Below, one piece after another: positions 46,186 through 53,989 of a stretch of 64,000 bases of DNA. Origin of the DNA: an uncultured Eubacteriales bacterium (GTDB lineage: Bacteria > Bacillota > Clostridia > Oscillospirales > Oscillospiraceae); the NCBI GenBank assembly GCA_900545805.1, contig URAL01000002.1, positions 1 to 64,000 of the forward strand, in the 5' to 3' direction. A program made the translations under genes and the position numbers. How positions within the stretch are numbered: position 1 is the stretch's first letter; every line of letters begins with the position of its first letter. The notes beneath the pieces were generated by a model. The model did not search any database and was not told the origin of the DNA. It saw only the letters and a program-made list of their open reading frames with translations.

Positions 46186-46213
46186 TGTCCATGCCGGATA
46201 TCCGGCATGGACA
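46186..46213. repeat. 28-bp perfect palindrome between the reductase and DUF3237 genes
   Basis: TGTCCATGCCGGAT and its exact reverse complement meet at GATATC with no loop. No T-run follows, so it is not a classical terminator. It may be an mRNA processing or stability hairpin or a dimeric operator. Confidence 0.85.
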
Positions 46214-46238
46214 TATAAAAAGAAAGGAGCAAAACTTT

Positions 46239-46727
46239 ATGAGAGACCTCATTCCATATGAGTTGGAGTATCTTTTCTCCTATGCGGCAGACTGTGACCC
46301 CAACTTTGAAGTCTATGACCCGTCCATATTCGGCGGATTCCGACTGACCGGATATATAGTCGGCGGCTGGGTCAAGGGCGATAAGATAAACGGTAAGCTC
46401 AAGCCGTTCGGCGGCGACTGGTGTCACGGCACACCCAACGGCACTCAGAATGTAAATGTCCGCGCTACCATCGAAACCGATGACGGCGCAAAGATATACA
46501 TGCCTTATCAGGGCAGAAACGATATTGGCGGCTACGAGGATGTTCTCAAATACAAGAAGTTCATTTTCCCCGAGCAGGTGCGCAATGCTATCCACTATCA
46601 GCTCGAGACCGACGATCCGCGCTACGAATGGCTCAACCATACCTTCTGCATCGGCTTCGGTGTCGCTAAATTCTCCGATCCCGTTGTAGTCCGTTACGAT
46701 GTGTACGCCGTACGCATTAAGAAGTGA
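46239..46727 (+). CDS. DUF3237 protein, first copy
   Basis: The 162-residue product (start after AAGGAG) matches DUF3237/UPF0311: LEYLFSYAADCDPNFEVYD, a Gly-rich GGWVKGDKINGKLKPFGGDW, and VRATIETDDGAKIYMPYQGR. Structures in the family show a small beta-barrel of the calycin type; function is not established. It is co-directional with the reductase and overlaps in context with a second DUF3237 gene, so the pair may form a heteromer or act on related intermediates. Confidence 0.85.
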   Translation: MRDLIPYELEYLFSYAADCDPNFEVYDPSIFGGFRLTGYIVGGWVKGDKINGKLKPFGGDWCHGTPNGTQNVNVRATIETDDGAKIYMPYQGRNDIGGYEDVLKYKKFIFPEQVRNAIHYQLETDDPRYEWLNHTFCIGFGVAKFSDPVVVRYDVYAVRIKK

Positions 46728-46743
46728 GAAGGGAGAAGGAACA

Positions 46744-47229
46744 ATGTCAAACGATTTGAATAAGACCCGTATAGACCATCTTTTTTCTACGGATATAGAG
46801 CTTGACAGTTGGGGCTTTTACCCTTCGGTCGGCGGCGGTGTGCGCGTGAACGCAACACCCAGGGGCGGCGAAGTGTTCAACAAAAGTGAAGTTATCGGCC
46901 GTGTTCTGCCCGGCGGCGAGGTTACCCAGCTTCTTCGCTATAACGGGGTTTTCGAGCTTGACGGCCGCATAACGATAAAGCTCAACGACGGAAATCTCGT
47001 CTATGTGCCGTATACCGGCAGAGCCGACTTCTGCACCGTTGACGAGATTAAAGAATTTGCCGCAGGAAATATAAGCAGGGGAGTAGATATCTATTTCGCA
47101 AGCCCTATTGAGTCTACCGACCCCAAGCTTGATAAGATGTTCACCTTTGCTATCGGCCGCTTGGACGATGCAAAGCAGCCAAGGAAGCTCATGCTCGATA
47201 TATACGAGTACGAGTGCCTGCCTCTGTGA
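46744..47229 (+). CDS. DUF3237 protein, second copy
   Basis: The 161-residue paralogue starts 17 bp after the first copy. It keeps the family order (HLFSTDIELDSWGFYPSVGG, GRVLPGGEVTQLL, GRITIKLNDGNLVYVPYTGR) but is divergent, lacking the GGDW motif. The divergence suggests different roles rather than gene dosage. Function unknown. Confidence 0.8.
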   Translation: MSNDLNKTRIDHLFSTDIELDSWGFYPSVGGGVRVNATPRGGEVFNKSEVIGRVLPGGEVTQLLRYNGVFELDGRITIKLNDGNLVYVPYTGRADFCTVDEIKEFAAGNISRGVDIYFASPIESTDPKLDKMFTFAIGRLDDAKQPRKLMLDIYEYECLPL

Positions 47230-47248
47230 TAAATAAAGGAGAGTACAA

Positions 47249-48007
47249 ATGATGTTTGATCTTCACGGCAGAGTTGCCGTAGTAACGGGAGCATCCAGCG
47301 GCCTCGGCAGACAGTTCGCGCTTGCCCTGGCAGGGCAGGGAGCGGACATCGTTCTTCTCGCGCGCCGCATGGAAAAGCTCGAAGCCGTCGCACAGGAAAT
47401 CAGGGCAAAGGGGGTTAAGTGCCTGCCCGTAAAGTGCGATGTCTGTGATCTTGACGATATAAAGGCAGCGGTCAAGGCAACCATAGACGAGTTCGGTAAG
47501 GTTGACATTCTCGTCAATAACGCTGGCGGTGGCCCGTTCTATCCAATAACCGAAACTCCGGACGATTTCTGGCAGCACGGCTTGGACCTTGAGCTTACAG
47601 GTGTGTTCCGCTGCATCCGCGAGTTCGGAAAGGAAATGATAAAAGCCGGCTACGGCCGAATCATAAACAACGCGTCTCTGTTCGGCCGTATCGGCACGGG
47701 AGAGATCGCGATATCCAACTACTGCGCGGTCAAGGGCGGCGTTGTGAACCTAACTCGCGAGGTCGCCTGCGAGCTGTGCAAGCACGGCATAACCTGCAAC
47801 TGTGTCTGTCCCGGCTTTTTCCCGTCCGAGTCGAACAGCCCCGAGGCAATGGAGATGCTCGGCCCGTGGATCAACTCCCGCGTGCCCATGGGCAGAGCCG
47901 GCGTTGACGGCGAGCTTGACAGCACCATAATTTATCTTGCAGCAGACGAATCGTCCTATGTAAACGGTGCGATAGTCTCCTGCGACGGCGGATGGACCTG
48001 CTGCTGA
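47249..48007 (+). CDS. Short-chain dehydrogenase/reductase, first copy
   Basis: The 252-residue product has the Rossmann motif VTGASSGLGRQFA (TGxxxGxG), NNAGGG, and the catalytic Ser/Tyr/Lys set with YCAVK. The C-terminal FYV-type end SSYVNGAIVSCDGGWTCC is usual for 3-oxoacyl reductase-like enzymes. Two adjacent ATGs follow AAGGAG. It probably oxidises or reduces a hydroxyl/keto group on the cluster's substrate with NAD(P). Confidence 0.9.
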   Translation: MMFDLHGRVAVVTGASSGLGRQFALALAGQGADIVLLARRMEKLEAVAQEIRAKGVKCLPVKCDVCDLDDIKAAVKATIDEFGKVDILVNNAGGGPFYPITETPDDFWQHGLDLELTGVFRCIREFGKEMIKAGYGRIINNASLFGRIGTGEIAISNYCAVKGGVVNLTREVACELCKHGITCNCVCPGFFPSESNSPEAMEMLGPWINSRVPMGRAGVDGELDSTIIYLAADESSYVNGAIVSCDGGWTCC

Positions 48008-48052
48008 AAAATAACAAGCAACATAAACGGTATTAAATAGAAAGGAACAATT

Positions 48053-48850
48053 ATGGATCTCAAACTTAAGGATAAAGTCGTTCTTATTAACGGCGCAACC
48101 GGCGGCATAGGCAGAGCGGTGTGCTTTGCGCTTAAAGCTGAAGGTGCAAAGATCGCACTTTCAGGCCGTGATGCGGACAAAGTAAAGCAGCTCGCAGAAG
48201 AACTGGATCTCGGTCCTGACAGACTGTGGACAAACGTTGCCGACGTAACGAATGAAGCGCAGGTCAAGGCATTTGTCGACGGCGCGGTCGCACACTTCGG
48301 CCACATCGACTCCGTTTTACCGAACGCGGGCTACGAAGGCAAGTGGGAGTTCAACAATCAAATGAGCAAGGAAAACTTTGATAAGGTTTTCGGAATCAAT
48401 GTTCTCGGCGTTATGTACATGCTCAAGTACGGCGGCGACGTTCTTGCACAGCAGGGCCACGGCTCGATCGTTATCACCTCATCCATCGGCGGCGTTGTCG
48501 GCAGCCCAGGAATGGCTATTTACTGCGCATCCAAACACGCGGTTCAGGGACTTATGAAGTCCGCGGCAAGGGAACTCGGCCCCAAGGGCGTCAATGTCAA
48601 CAGCGTTAACCCCGACGGTGTCGACACCGGAATGCTTGCGCGCATCGGCGAAAACGCGCTCGGTGACGGCATGAGTGCCAAGGAAAGATACGCAGCCCTC
48701 GTTTCCGGCACATACGATAAGCGCGCCGCAACTCCCGAAGAGGTCGCGTACCTCATCCTTTACTACGCATCGCCCTGGGCATCGCACATATTCGGCACCA
48801 AGACTGTTATCGACGGCGCAAACGGCGACGGCGAAACTGTAAGACCGTAA
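48053..48850 (+). CDS. Short-chain dehydrogenase/reductase, second copy
   Basis: The 265-residue enzyme shows NGATGGIGRAVCFAL, NAGYEGKWEF, IVITSSIGGVVG and the catalytic YCASK. It is clearly divergent from the first dehydrogenase (different N- and C-termini; end FGTKTVIDGANGDGE), so they probably act on different positions or with opposite stereochemistry (inference). It is the last gene before a 408-bp gap with a terminator at 49049 and the next promoter at 49172. Confidence 0.9.
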   Translation: MDLKLKDKVVLINGATGGIGRAVCFALKAEGAKIALSGRDADKVKQLAEELDLGPDRLWTNVADVTNEAQVKAFVDGAVAHFGHIDSVLPNAGYEGKWEFNNQMSKENFDKVFGINVLGVMYMLKYGGDVLAQQGHGSIVITSSIGGVVGSPGMAIYCASKHAVQGLMKSAARELGPKGVNVNSVNPDGVDTGMLARIGENALGDGMSAKERYAALVSGTYDKRAATPEEVAYLILYYASPWASHIFGTKTVIDGANGDGETVRP

Positions 48851-49048
48851 CAGGCTCAACTCCCGAGCCGACCGCAAATTTTCTTCCCCTTCCTTACCGT
48901 ATCAGTCGACGCGGCCGCAGCTTCCTTATGTCCTCCCCCTATACTGTTTTAATAAAGCGACAGCTTACCGTTGCGGTCGGCTCCTTAAAATAATAAATGA
49001 CGTTTATTTCTAATTGCCGCGCCTGACTGATAATTCTTAAAAAATATG

Positions 49049-49077
49049 ACCGCTCAGAAATGAGCGGTTATGTTTTT
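49049..49077 (+). terminator. Terminator of the transporter/reductase operon
   Basis: ACCGCTCA-GAAA-TGAGCGGT stem with a tetraloop, then TATGTTTTTAT. Confidence 0.8.
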
Positions 49078-49171
49078 ATATAAGTGTTTTACATAGGTTA
49101 CATATCTTGTTGTTAATGTGCACAAAAATTTAGATCAATAGTGTACAACATGTCGAAAATGTACAAATAAA

Positions 49172-49200
49172 TTGAAGTTTTATGCTGCAAGTGATAATAT
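49172..49200 (+). promoter_or_regulatory. Promoter of the first dehydratase operon
   Basis: TTGAAG, 17-base spacer, TAATAT, about 58 bases before the start codon. The spacer contains TATGCTG, similar to the spacer of the second operon's promoter. Three TGTNCA-type motifs (TGTGCACA near 49118, TGTACA near 49143 and 49160) lie just upstream and may be an operator. Confidence 0.65.
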
Positions 49201-49258
49201 AATAACATACAGACTGCGAAGGGAATTATAATGCAGTCAAACGAAACGGGGGAACACA

Positions 49259-50455
49259 ATGAGAGACCTGAAGCATCTAATCTATTTTGAAGGCCTCCTG
49301 CAGGAGGCCAACAACGCGCTTGTAAAACAGGCGTGCTCGGAGGGCAAGCTGGCGCTTGCCTACAACTGCTCTTACATACCCGAACCGCTGCTCGACGTTG
49401 AGGGCTGCTTCGGCGTAAGACTGCGTGCACCGGGCTGCGTAAACCCGGACCTTGCGACCTATTACATGACAAACCGCTCATGCCCTTATTCCAAGAGCAT
49501 ACTCGAGCGAGCATTTGAAGGCGGATACAATTTCATATCAGCTCTCATAGGTCAGGAATGCTGCACAACGATGAACCGCATGGAGCAGTATTTTGAGTAC
49601 TGCAAGCTTATTCCCAACGAAAAATTCTTTACCGCATGCATAGACATGCCGATAAAGAAGGGCGACTGGTACGCGGGCTACTTCCGCCGCCAGATTGAAA
49701 AGAAGATCATCACTCCTATGCAGGAGACCTACGGCGTAGACTACTCCGAGGATAAGCTCATGGACGCTATCGAGCGCCATAACGAGATCTGCCGCCTCAT
49801 AACCGAGATAGGCAGCTATCGCAAGCTCGATAACCCGACCATCACAGGCTATGAGTTCCATATCATCCAGCTCGTGACGCTTGCCTGCCCGAAGTACCTC
49901 ATCGTCGATAAGCTGCGCGAGACAGCCGAGGAGCTCAAGACCCGCGAGCCGGACGATAAGCCAGACTACAGGGCAAAGGTCATGCTCGTAGGCTCCGAGA
50001 TCGACGATCCGGAGTTTACAAAGCTCGTCGAGATGTGCGGCGCACGCGTCGTCGCCGACCGCTACTGCTTCGGTTCGCTGCCCGGCAGGGAGGAGATAGT
50101 CGTCGAGCCCGGACAGAATCCGCTCGATGCGCTGGCGGAGCACTATATGAAGATAAACGAGTGCCCCCGCGCCATGGGTACGGAGAATATCCTTGCCCGC
50201 AAGCAGTATCTGTACGATATTGCAAAAGAGTATAAGGCCGACGGCATAATCCTTCAGAATATGAAGTTCTGCGAATACTGGGGCTACGAGCGCGCCATCG
50301 CCGCAAAGTGGCTTGCCGAGGGACTGAACGTCCCGTCGGCGATACCCACCTGTCAGATAGAGCGCGACTACGCAAACGCAGCTACCGGTCAGCTCCGCAC
50401 GAGATTCCAGGCATTCGTAGAATCGCTTGAGATCAAGAAGCTTCAGGCTAATTGA
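49259..50455 (+). CDS. 2-hydroxyacyl-CoA dehydratase/benzoyl-CoA reductase family, small subunit, copy 1
   Basis: The 398-residue product has the family's alpha/beta architecture. Cysteines Cys37 (YNCSYIPEPLL), Cys75 (NRSCPYSK), Cys102 and a C-terminal Cys in NMKFCEYWGYER are candidate [4Fe-4S] ligands. Late motifs are QLRTRFQAFVESLEIKKL and VVADRYCFGSLPGREE. Such subunits work as heterodimers that use a low-potential electron to remove water from 2-hydroxyacyl-CoA or reduce an aromatic ring. The usual activator ATPase (HgdC/HadI type) is not in the window. The paralogue at 53990 shares the start MRDLKHL. Confidence 0.85.
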   Translation: MRDLKHLIYFEGLLQEANNALVKQACSEGKLALAYNCSYIPEPLLDVEGCFGVRLRAPGCVNPDLATYYMTNRSCPYSKSILERAFEGGYNFISALIGQECCTTMNRMEQYFEYCKLIPNEKFFTACIDMPIKKGDWYAGYFRRQIEKKIITPMQETYGVDYSEDKLMDAIERHNEICRLITEIGSYRKLDNPTITGYEFHIIQLVTLACPKYLIVDKLRETAEELKTREPDDKPDYRAKVMLVGSEIDDPEFTKLVEMCGARVVADRYCFGSLPGREEIVVEPGQNPLDALAEHYMKINECPRAMGTENILARKQYLYDIAKEYKADGIILQNMKFCEYWGYERAIAAKWLAEGLNVPSAIPTCQIERDYANAATGQLRTRFQAFVESLEIKKLQAN

Positions 50456-50469
50456 GGAGGGGAACAGCT

Positions 50470-52080
50470 ATGTGGAAAAGAAAAATAAGCATCAAAGAGC
50501 AGTACGGCACCCTTGAGCACTTCCTCAAAGGCGACGAGCCCTGCCATTACATTGGCCAGAGATATATTGAGGGCACGAACTTCTATGCCCGCCGCGAGTG
50601 GCGCGGAGTCAAGGACACGGCGTTTGCATTTTACAAATGGCTGTGCACATGGGTCAAGATGGCGATATTCGTCATGCACGACCCCATACGCATCGCAAAG
50701 GCGTTTTGGAAATACCGCTGGCTGTCGGCATATCTTGCCGCTCCCATGATGGTCGATAAGTGGATCGAGGGAGACCGAGGCGAGGCGCTCAGAGCAGACC
50801 TGTATGCGCTCGACTGCATGATCTCCGACTCGACCGACACCCTGTGGAAGAGCCTGCGAGCCGACCGCAGGCTCGGCGAGACCAAGTGGTCTGACATTAC
50901 CGTTGCGTTTGACTACACTCTGCCCAAGCACATAATCTTCGGCTTCCCCGGCTATTATGCGATAAACATGCAGCAGCACGCGGCGTTCATGCTTCCGCTC
51001 ATGCGCAAGCAGCTCGGCTGCTACTATGTCGATCAGGCCGTTGCCTGCGGCATACCCGGCGATATGTGCACGCTGCCTCTTGTTGAGGTCGGTGTCGCCG
51101 TCGAAAACGAGTATCCCGATATCGGCAACTGCTGGCTGACGACGAACAACCCCTGCGACGCGAACATGATGGATAACACCGCGATGTGGCGCGCCCTGTC
51201 CGACGACGGCAAGAAGGCCGTGCATCCGTTCACCACGCCTCTTATGTACGACGATCCCACGACCAAGGAGCTCGGCGTTCACGAGGTATATTCTGCGATA
51301 GAGTTTCTCGAGCAGCAGTTCGGCGTTCCGTTTAACTGGGATACCTTCATCGAGCATATCGAGGACACCAACGAATTTAACCGCGGCTCATTAAACCGCT
51401 GGGATATCTACGCGAAGAGCGATAACGGCGCGCTCAACTCCGTCGTTCAGGGCCTGTTCCGCATCTACTTCTATCAGCAGGGCGGCACAAAGTACTTCAA
51501 GAAGGCCAATAAGAAGATAAACAAGGTCTTTGAAAAGTGCGTGCGCAAGAACATCCACCCGTTCCCGCTCGCGCGTCACCGCGCACTGGCATGGTCCTGC
51601 GGCTCGACCTACTATGCCCACGGCGTGCAGTGGCTGTATAACTGCTGGGGCATCATGACCGTTATAAATATGGACTCGCTCACGGGCCACAACATCGTTG
51701 ACACCACTGACCGCGAGACCATGATGAGCGACATTGCCGACTGGCACGCGAGAACACCCATGCGCACCCACACCGTAGGCGGCAACCGCCACCTCATGCA
51801 GATGTGGGAGACCGCGGAGAAGTTCAACTGCGACACCATTATCATGTACGACGATATCGGCTGCAAGGGTATGGCCGGCGCTCAGGGTCTGCTCGAGGAG
51901 GAGTTCCACAAGCACCGCGACAGATTCAATATCATCTGGATGCCGCACTCCCTCATGGACTGCCGCATCGTTCCCACGAACGAGGCGCGCAAGACCGTCA
52001 ACCAGTATATGCAGAGCGTTATGCATGAAGAGCCCATTGACCCGACCCTCGTCGACTTCGACGATGAGATGGGCTGGTAA
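50470..52080 (+). CDS. 2-hydroxyacyl-CoA dehydratase-family large subunit, copy 1
   Basis: Start at 50470 after GGAGGGG. The 536-residue protein is a divergent member. GIPGDMC (Cys200), GNC (Cys221) and NPCD (Cys229) form a C-x20-C-x7-C set also present in copy 2 (Cys186, 207, 215), and a further shared Cys lies in DIGCKGMAG. The N-terminal 100 residues (WRGVKDTAFAFYKWL, FWKYRWLSAYLAAPMMVDKW) are amphipathic and conserved in copy 2 but not typical of the well-studied dehydratases. They may contact the small membrane protein encoded next. Substrate unknown. Confidence 0.8.
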   Translation: MWKRKISIKEQYGTLEHFLKGDEPCHYIGQRYIEGTNFYARREWRGVKDTAFAFYKWLCTWVKMAIFVMHDPIRIAKAFWKYRWLSAYLAAPMMVDKWIEGDRGEALRADLYALDCMISDSTDTLWKSLRADRRLGETKWSDITVAFDYTLPKHIIFGFPGYYAINMQQHAAFMLPLMRKQLGCYYVDQAVACGIPGDMCTLPLVEVGVAVENEYPDIGNCWLTTNNPCDANMMDNTAMWRALSDDGKKAVHPFTTPLMYDDPTTKELGVHEVYSAIEFLEQQFGVPFNWDTFIEHIEDTNEFNRGSLNRWDIYAKSDNGALNSVVQGLFRIYFYQQGGTKYFKKANKKINKVFEKCVRKNIHPFPLARHRALAWSCGSTYYAHGVQWLYNCWGIMTVINMDSLTGHNIVDTTDRETMMSDIADWHARTPMRTHTVGGNRHLMQMWETAEKFNCDTIIMYDDIGCKGMAGAQGLLEEEFHKHRDRFNIIWMPHSLMDCRIVPTNEARKTVNQYMQSVMHEEPIDPTLVDFDDEMGW

Positions 52081-52095
52081 GAAAGGAGAAGCAGC

Positions 52096-52254
52096 ATGAA
52101 GGTTTTGGCTAAAATTATGGGCATGGGCAGCCTTACGCTCGCCGTGCTCTTTGCGGTATACTACTTCAATCTCGATATGCGCCTTATGCGCAGCGTCATC
52201 GTGCCCTTCCTCGATAAGCATTATGACAGCGTTAAGCGCGAGCATCTGATCTGA
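52096..52254 (+). CDS. 52-residue single-helix membrane protein, copy 1
   Basis: A small gene with AAGGAG before the ATG, directly after the large dehydratase subunit. One membrane helix (MGSLTLAVLFAVYYFNLDM) is followed by a short cytoplasmic or external tail with IVPFLDKHYDS. The equivalent gene in the second operon (56781) shares the pattern FNLDM-x(6-9)-P-x-L-x(4-5)-YD, so it is conserved and expressed. It may anchor the dehydratase to the membrane (inference). Confidence 0.8.
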   Translation: MKVLAKIMGMGSLTLAVLFAVYYFNLDMRLMRSVIVPFLDKHYDSVKREHLI

Positions 52255-52266
52255 GGAGGCAAAACG

Positions 52267-52539
52267 ATGAGCTATACAAATCACAATATCCTCCCGAGAG
52301 CCCTATCCTATGAGGAGAAGGAAAATCGCAAAAAGGGCATTTACGACAGCTTCGCAAACTACCTTGTCTACTGCCCGAAGTGCAAGTACGTCGTAAAGAC
52401 GAATATGTACATCCAGCGCGCCGAAGCTTATATCGACGAGCTGCACGAGAGAAGAACGGTCTGCCCCAGGTGCGGCGATAACGAGTGGACGCTCGGCTAT
52501 CCCCTCGGAACGCTCACGGGCTTCGTAAAATTCTCATAA
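52267..52539 (+). CDS. 90-residue zinc-ribbon protein
   Basis: The product has CPKCKYVVKTN near the middle and CPRCGDNEWTLG near the end, one four-cysteine zinc or iron site. The N-terminus (MSYTNHNILPRALSYEEKEN) is charged. It follows the small membrane gene by 12 bp and ends the first operon; the second operon has no equivalent. It might deliver electrons (rubredoxin-like) or be a scaffold; both are guesses. Confidence 0.75.
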   Translation: MSYTNHNILPRALSYEEKENRKKGIYDSFANYLVYCPKCKYVVKTNMYIQRAEAYIDELHERRTVCPRCGDNEWTLGYPLGTLTGFVKFS

Positions 52540-52548
52540 ATCATCCTA

Positions 52549-52580
52549 TCCCCCGATATCATATGGATATCGGGGGATTT
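52549..52580 (+). terminator. Terminator of the first dehydratase operon
   Basis: TCCCCCGATATC pairs with GATATCGGGGGA around ATATG, followed by TTT. Nearly the same hairpin recurs at 53701. Confidence 0.85.
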
Positions 52581-52643
52581 TGGCAATAGTACACATATTG
52601 ACATGCTTGAATTTATATATATGGCAGAAATATGACATTTGAG

Positions 52644-52672
52644 TTGAATGGTGGAAAATGATGTGATACTAT
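52644..52672 (+). promoter_or_regulatory. Promoter of the lipoprotein gene
   Basis: TTGAAT, 17-base spacer, TACTAT, about 100 bases before the start codon. Confidence 0.55.
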
Positions 52673-52772
52673 GAGATCACAAGAAGATACGCTCGCAGCT
52701 TACGAGCCGGAGAGAACGGGAGGTGAGGGGATTTATACCGGCCACGGACGACATAGATCGGAGGAAACAAAA

Positions 52773-53681
52773 ATGAAAAGCATTAAAAAATACTGTCTGC
52801 TGTTATTTGCGGTTATGCTTAGCTTCAGCCTGAGCGCATGCTCGGAGCCGGTAGATACGGTCGCAATACCAGAGCTACAGTTTGCGCCGCCTCCCGGCGC
52901 GGAGGAGATACAGCCGCCGGAAATGAAAAGATCGATCAGCTTCGACAAGGACACCCTGACGGCGTTCTATTATGAGGTGCCGGACGTTGAGACAATGCTC
53001 AAGGAATATTACAGCGTACCGGAGATAGTAAACGGCGAGGTCGAGCTTATCAATAATACAGACGGCTATTGGCTTTATAGAGCCGGCGACGGTACGCTGC
53101 TTATCGACATGAATGGCGGAACATGGACATATTCGACTCCGATACCGTCGTCAGCGCCGGAGAACCTGCCGTCGGATATAGACGCGCAGGAAATAGCGAC
53201 GAGCGCAATAAGCAACAGCGGACTTGATATTGGCCTTGTAAAGGATATGGGCACGGTAAGCTATATAACCGACGGTAATAATGAGCCCATACAGAAAGAT
53301 GTGATATACTATCCGGTAGTTGACGGCCGCGGCACATATGGCATATTCAGGACCACCGTTGGTATAGGAGAAGGCGGCAAGATAGTTTATTTCTCCAAGC
53401 AGTCGTATGGGCTTAAAGAGCTCGGAGAGGTGAGGCTGAAGAACGCTGATGAAGTCAGAGCTGATTTATCAAGCGGCAAATTTGTTTCAAATGCCGCGGG
53501 AACAGACGGTGTGGCCACCCTGACGTACTGTAGACTTCAGTATTACTGCGACGGTGTTGTCAAGGACGGCAAGCTGTATGTGCAGCCTGTTTATGTCTTC
53601 TCGGCCGAGATAGATAATAACACGGGAGAAGCCGAGCACTTTGAGGTGTTCGTCGATGCGGCGTCGCAAGCGAAGTCATAG
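52773..53681 (+). CDS. Lipoprotein between the two dehydratase operons
   Basis: ATG at 52773 follows GGAGGAAAC; earlier in-frame codons have no ribosome site. A lipoprotein signal ends LSAC (Cys near residue 21). The mature 280 residues carry no motif I recognise; the C-terminal half has the PepSY-like/YycI-like pattern GVVKDGKLYVQPVYVFSAEID. It has its own promoter and terminator and so is independent of its neighbours, yet its position suggests co-acquisition. Confidence 0.75.
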   Translation: MKSIKKYCLLLFAVMLSFSLSACSEPVDTVAIPELQFAPPPGAEEIQPPEMKRSISFDKDTLTAFYYEVPDVETMLKEYYSVPEIVNGEVELINNTDGYWLYRAGDGTLLIDMNGGTWTYSTPIPSSAPENLPSDIDAQEIATSAISNSGLDIGLVKDMGTVSYITDGNNEPIQKDVIYYPVVDGRGTYGIFRTTVGIGEGGKIVYFSKQSYGLKELGEVRLKNADEVRADLSSGKFVSNAAGTDGVATLTYCRLQYYCDGVVKDGKLYVQPVYVFSAEIDNNTGEAEHFEVFVDAASQAKS

Positions 53682-53700
53682 AAGTCATAATAAACTCCAT

Positions 53701-53733
53701 CCCCCGATATCATATAGGTATCGGGGGTTTTTT
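53701..53733 (+). terminator. Terminator of the lipoprotein gene
   Basis: CCCCCGATA pairs with TATCGGGGG, followed by TTTTTT; arms and loop nearly repeat the hairpin at 52549. Confidence 0.9.
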
Positions 53734-53896
53734 GCACCCTTGCAGGCAATCATTGTAAAGCTGAAGCTCGAGAGGAAGCAAATACAAAACTTCACACAAA
53801 GCTAAAGCGTGATTAAACATCAAAACAATCAATGTAGTGATAATACACAAAAAAATGCGAAATTAATATACAAAATAGAGAAAGTGCATAAATATA

Positions 53897-53925
53897 TTGA
53901 AATAATATGCCTGAAATGCTAAAAT
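53897..53925 (+). promoter_or_regulatory. Promoter of the second dehydratase operon
   Basis: TTGAAA, 17-base spacer with TATGCCTG, TAAAAT. Spacer and position (about 65 bases before the start) match the promoter at 49172, indicating duplication with the operon and probably common control. Confidence 0.65.
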
Positions 53926-53989
53926 GTTAACATGTATCATTCTTAGGGATGAACGATCGGAATAAAACATGAAATGGGGGAGTTTAACA

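Noticed and set aside
42847..48850. Classical bile-acid (bai) operon
   Set aside because: Enzyme types overlap, but no BaiE, BaiB ligase or BaiF-type CoA-transferase gene is present, and DUF3237 and the paired dehydratases do not belong to bai.
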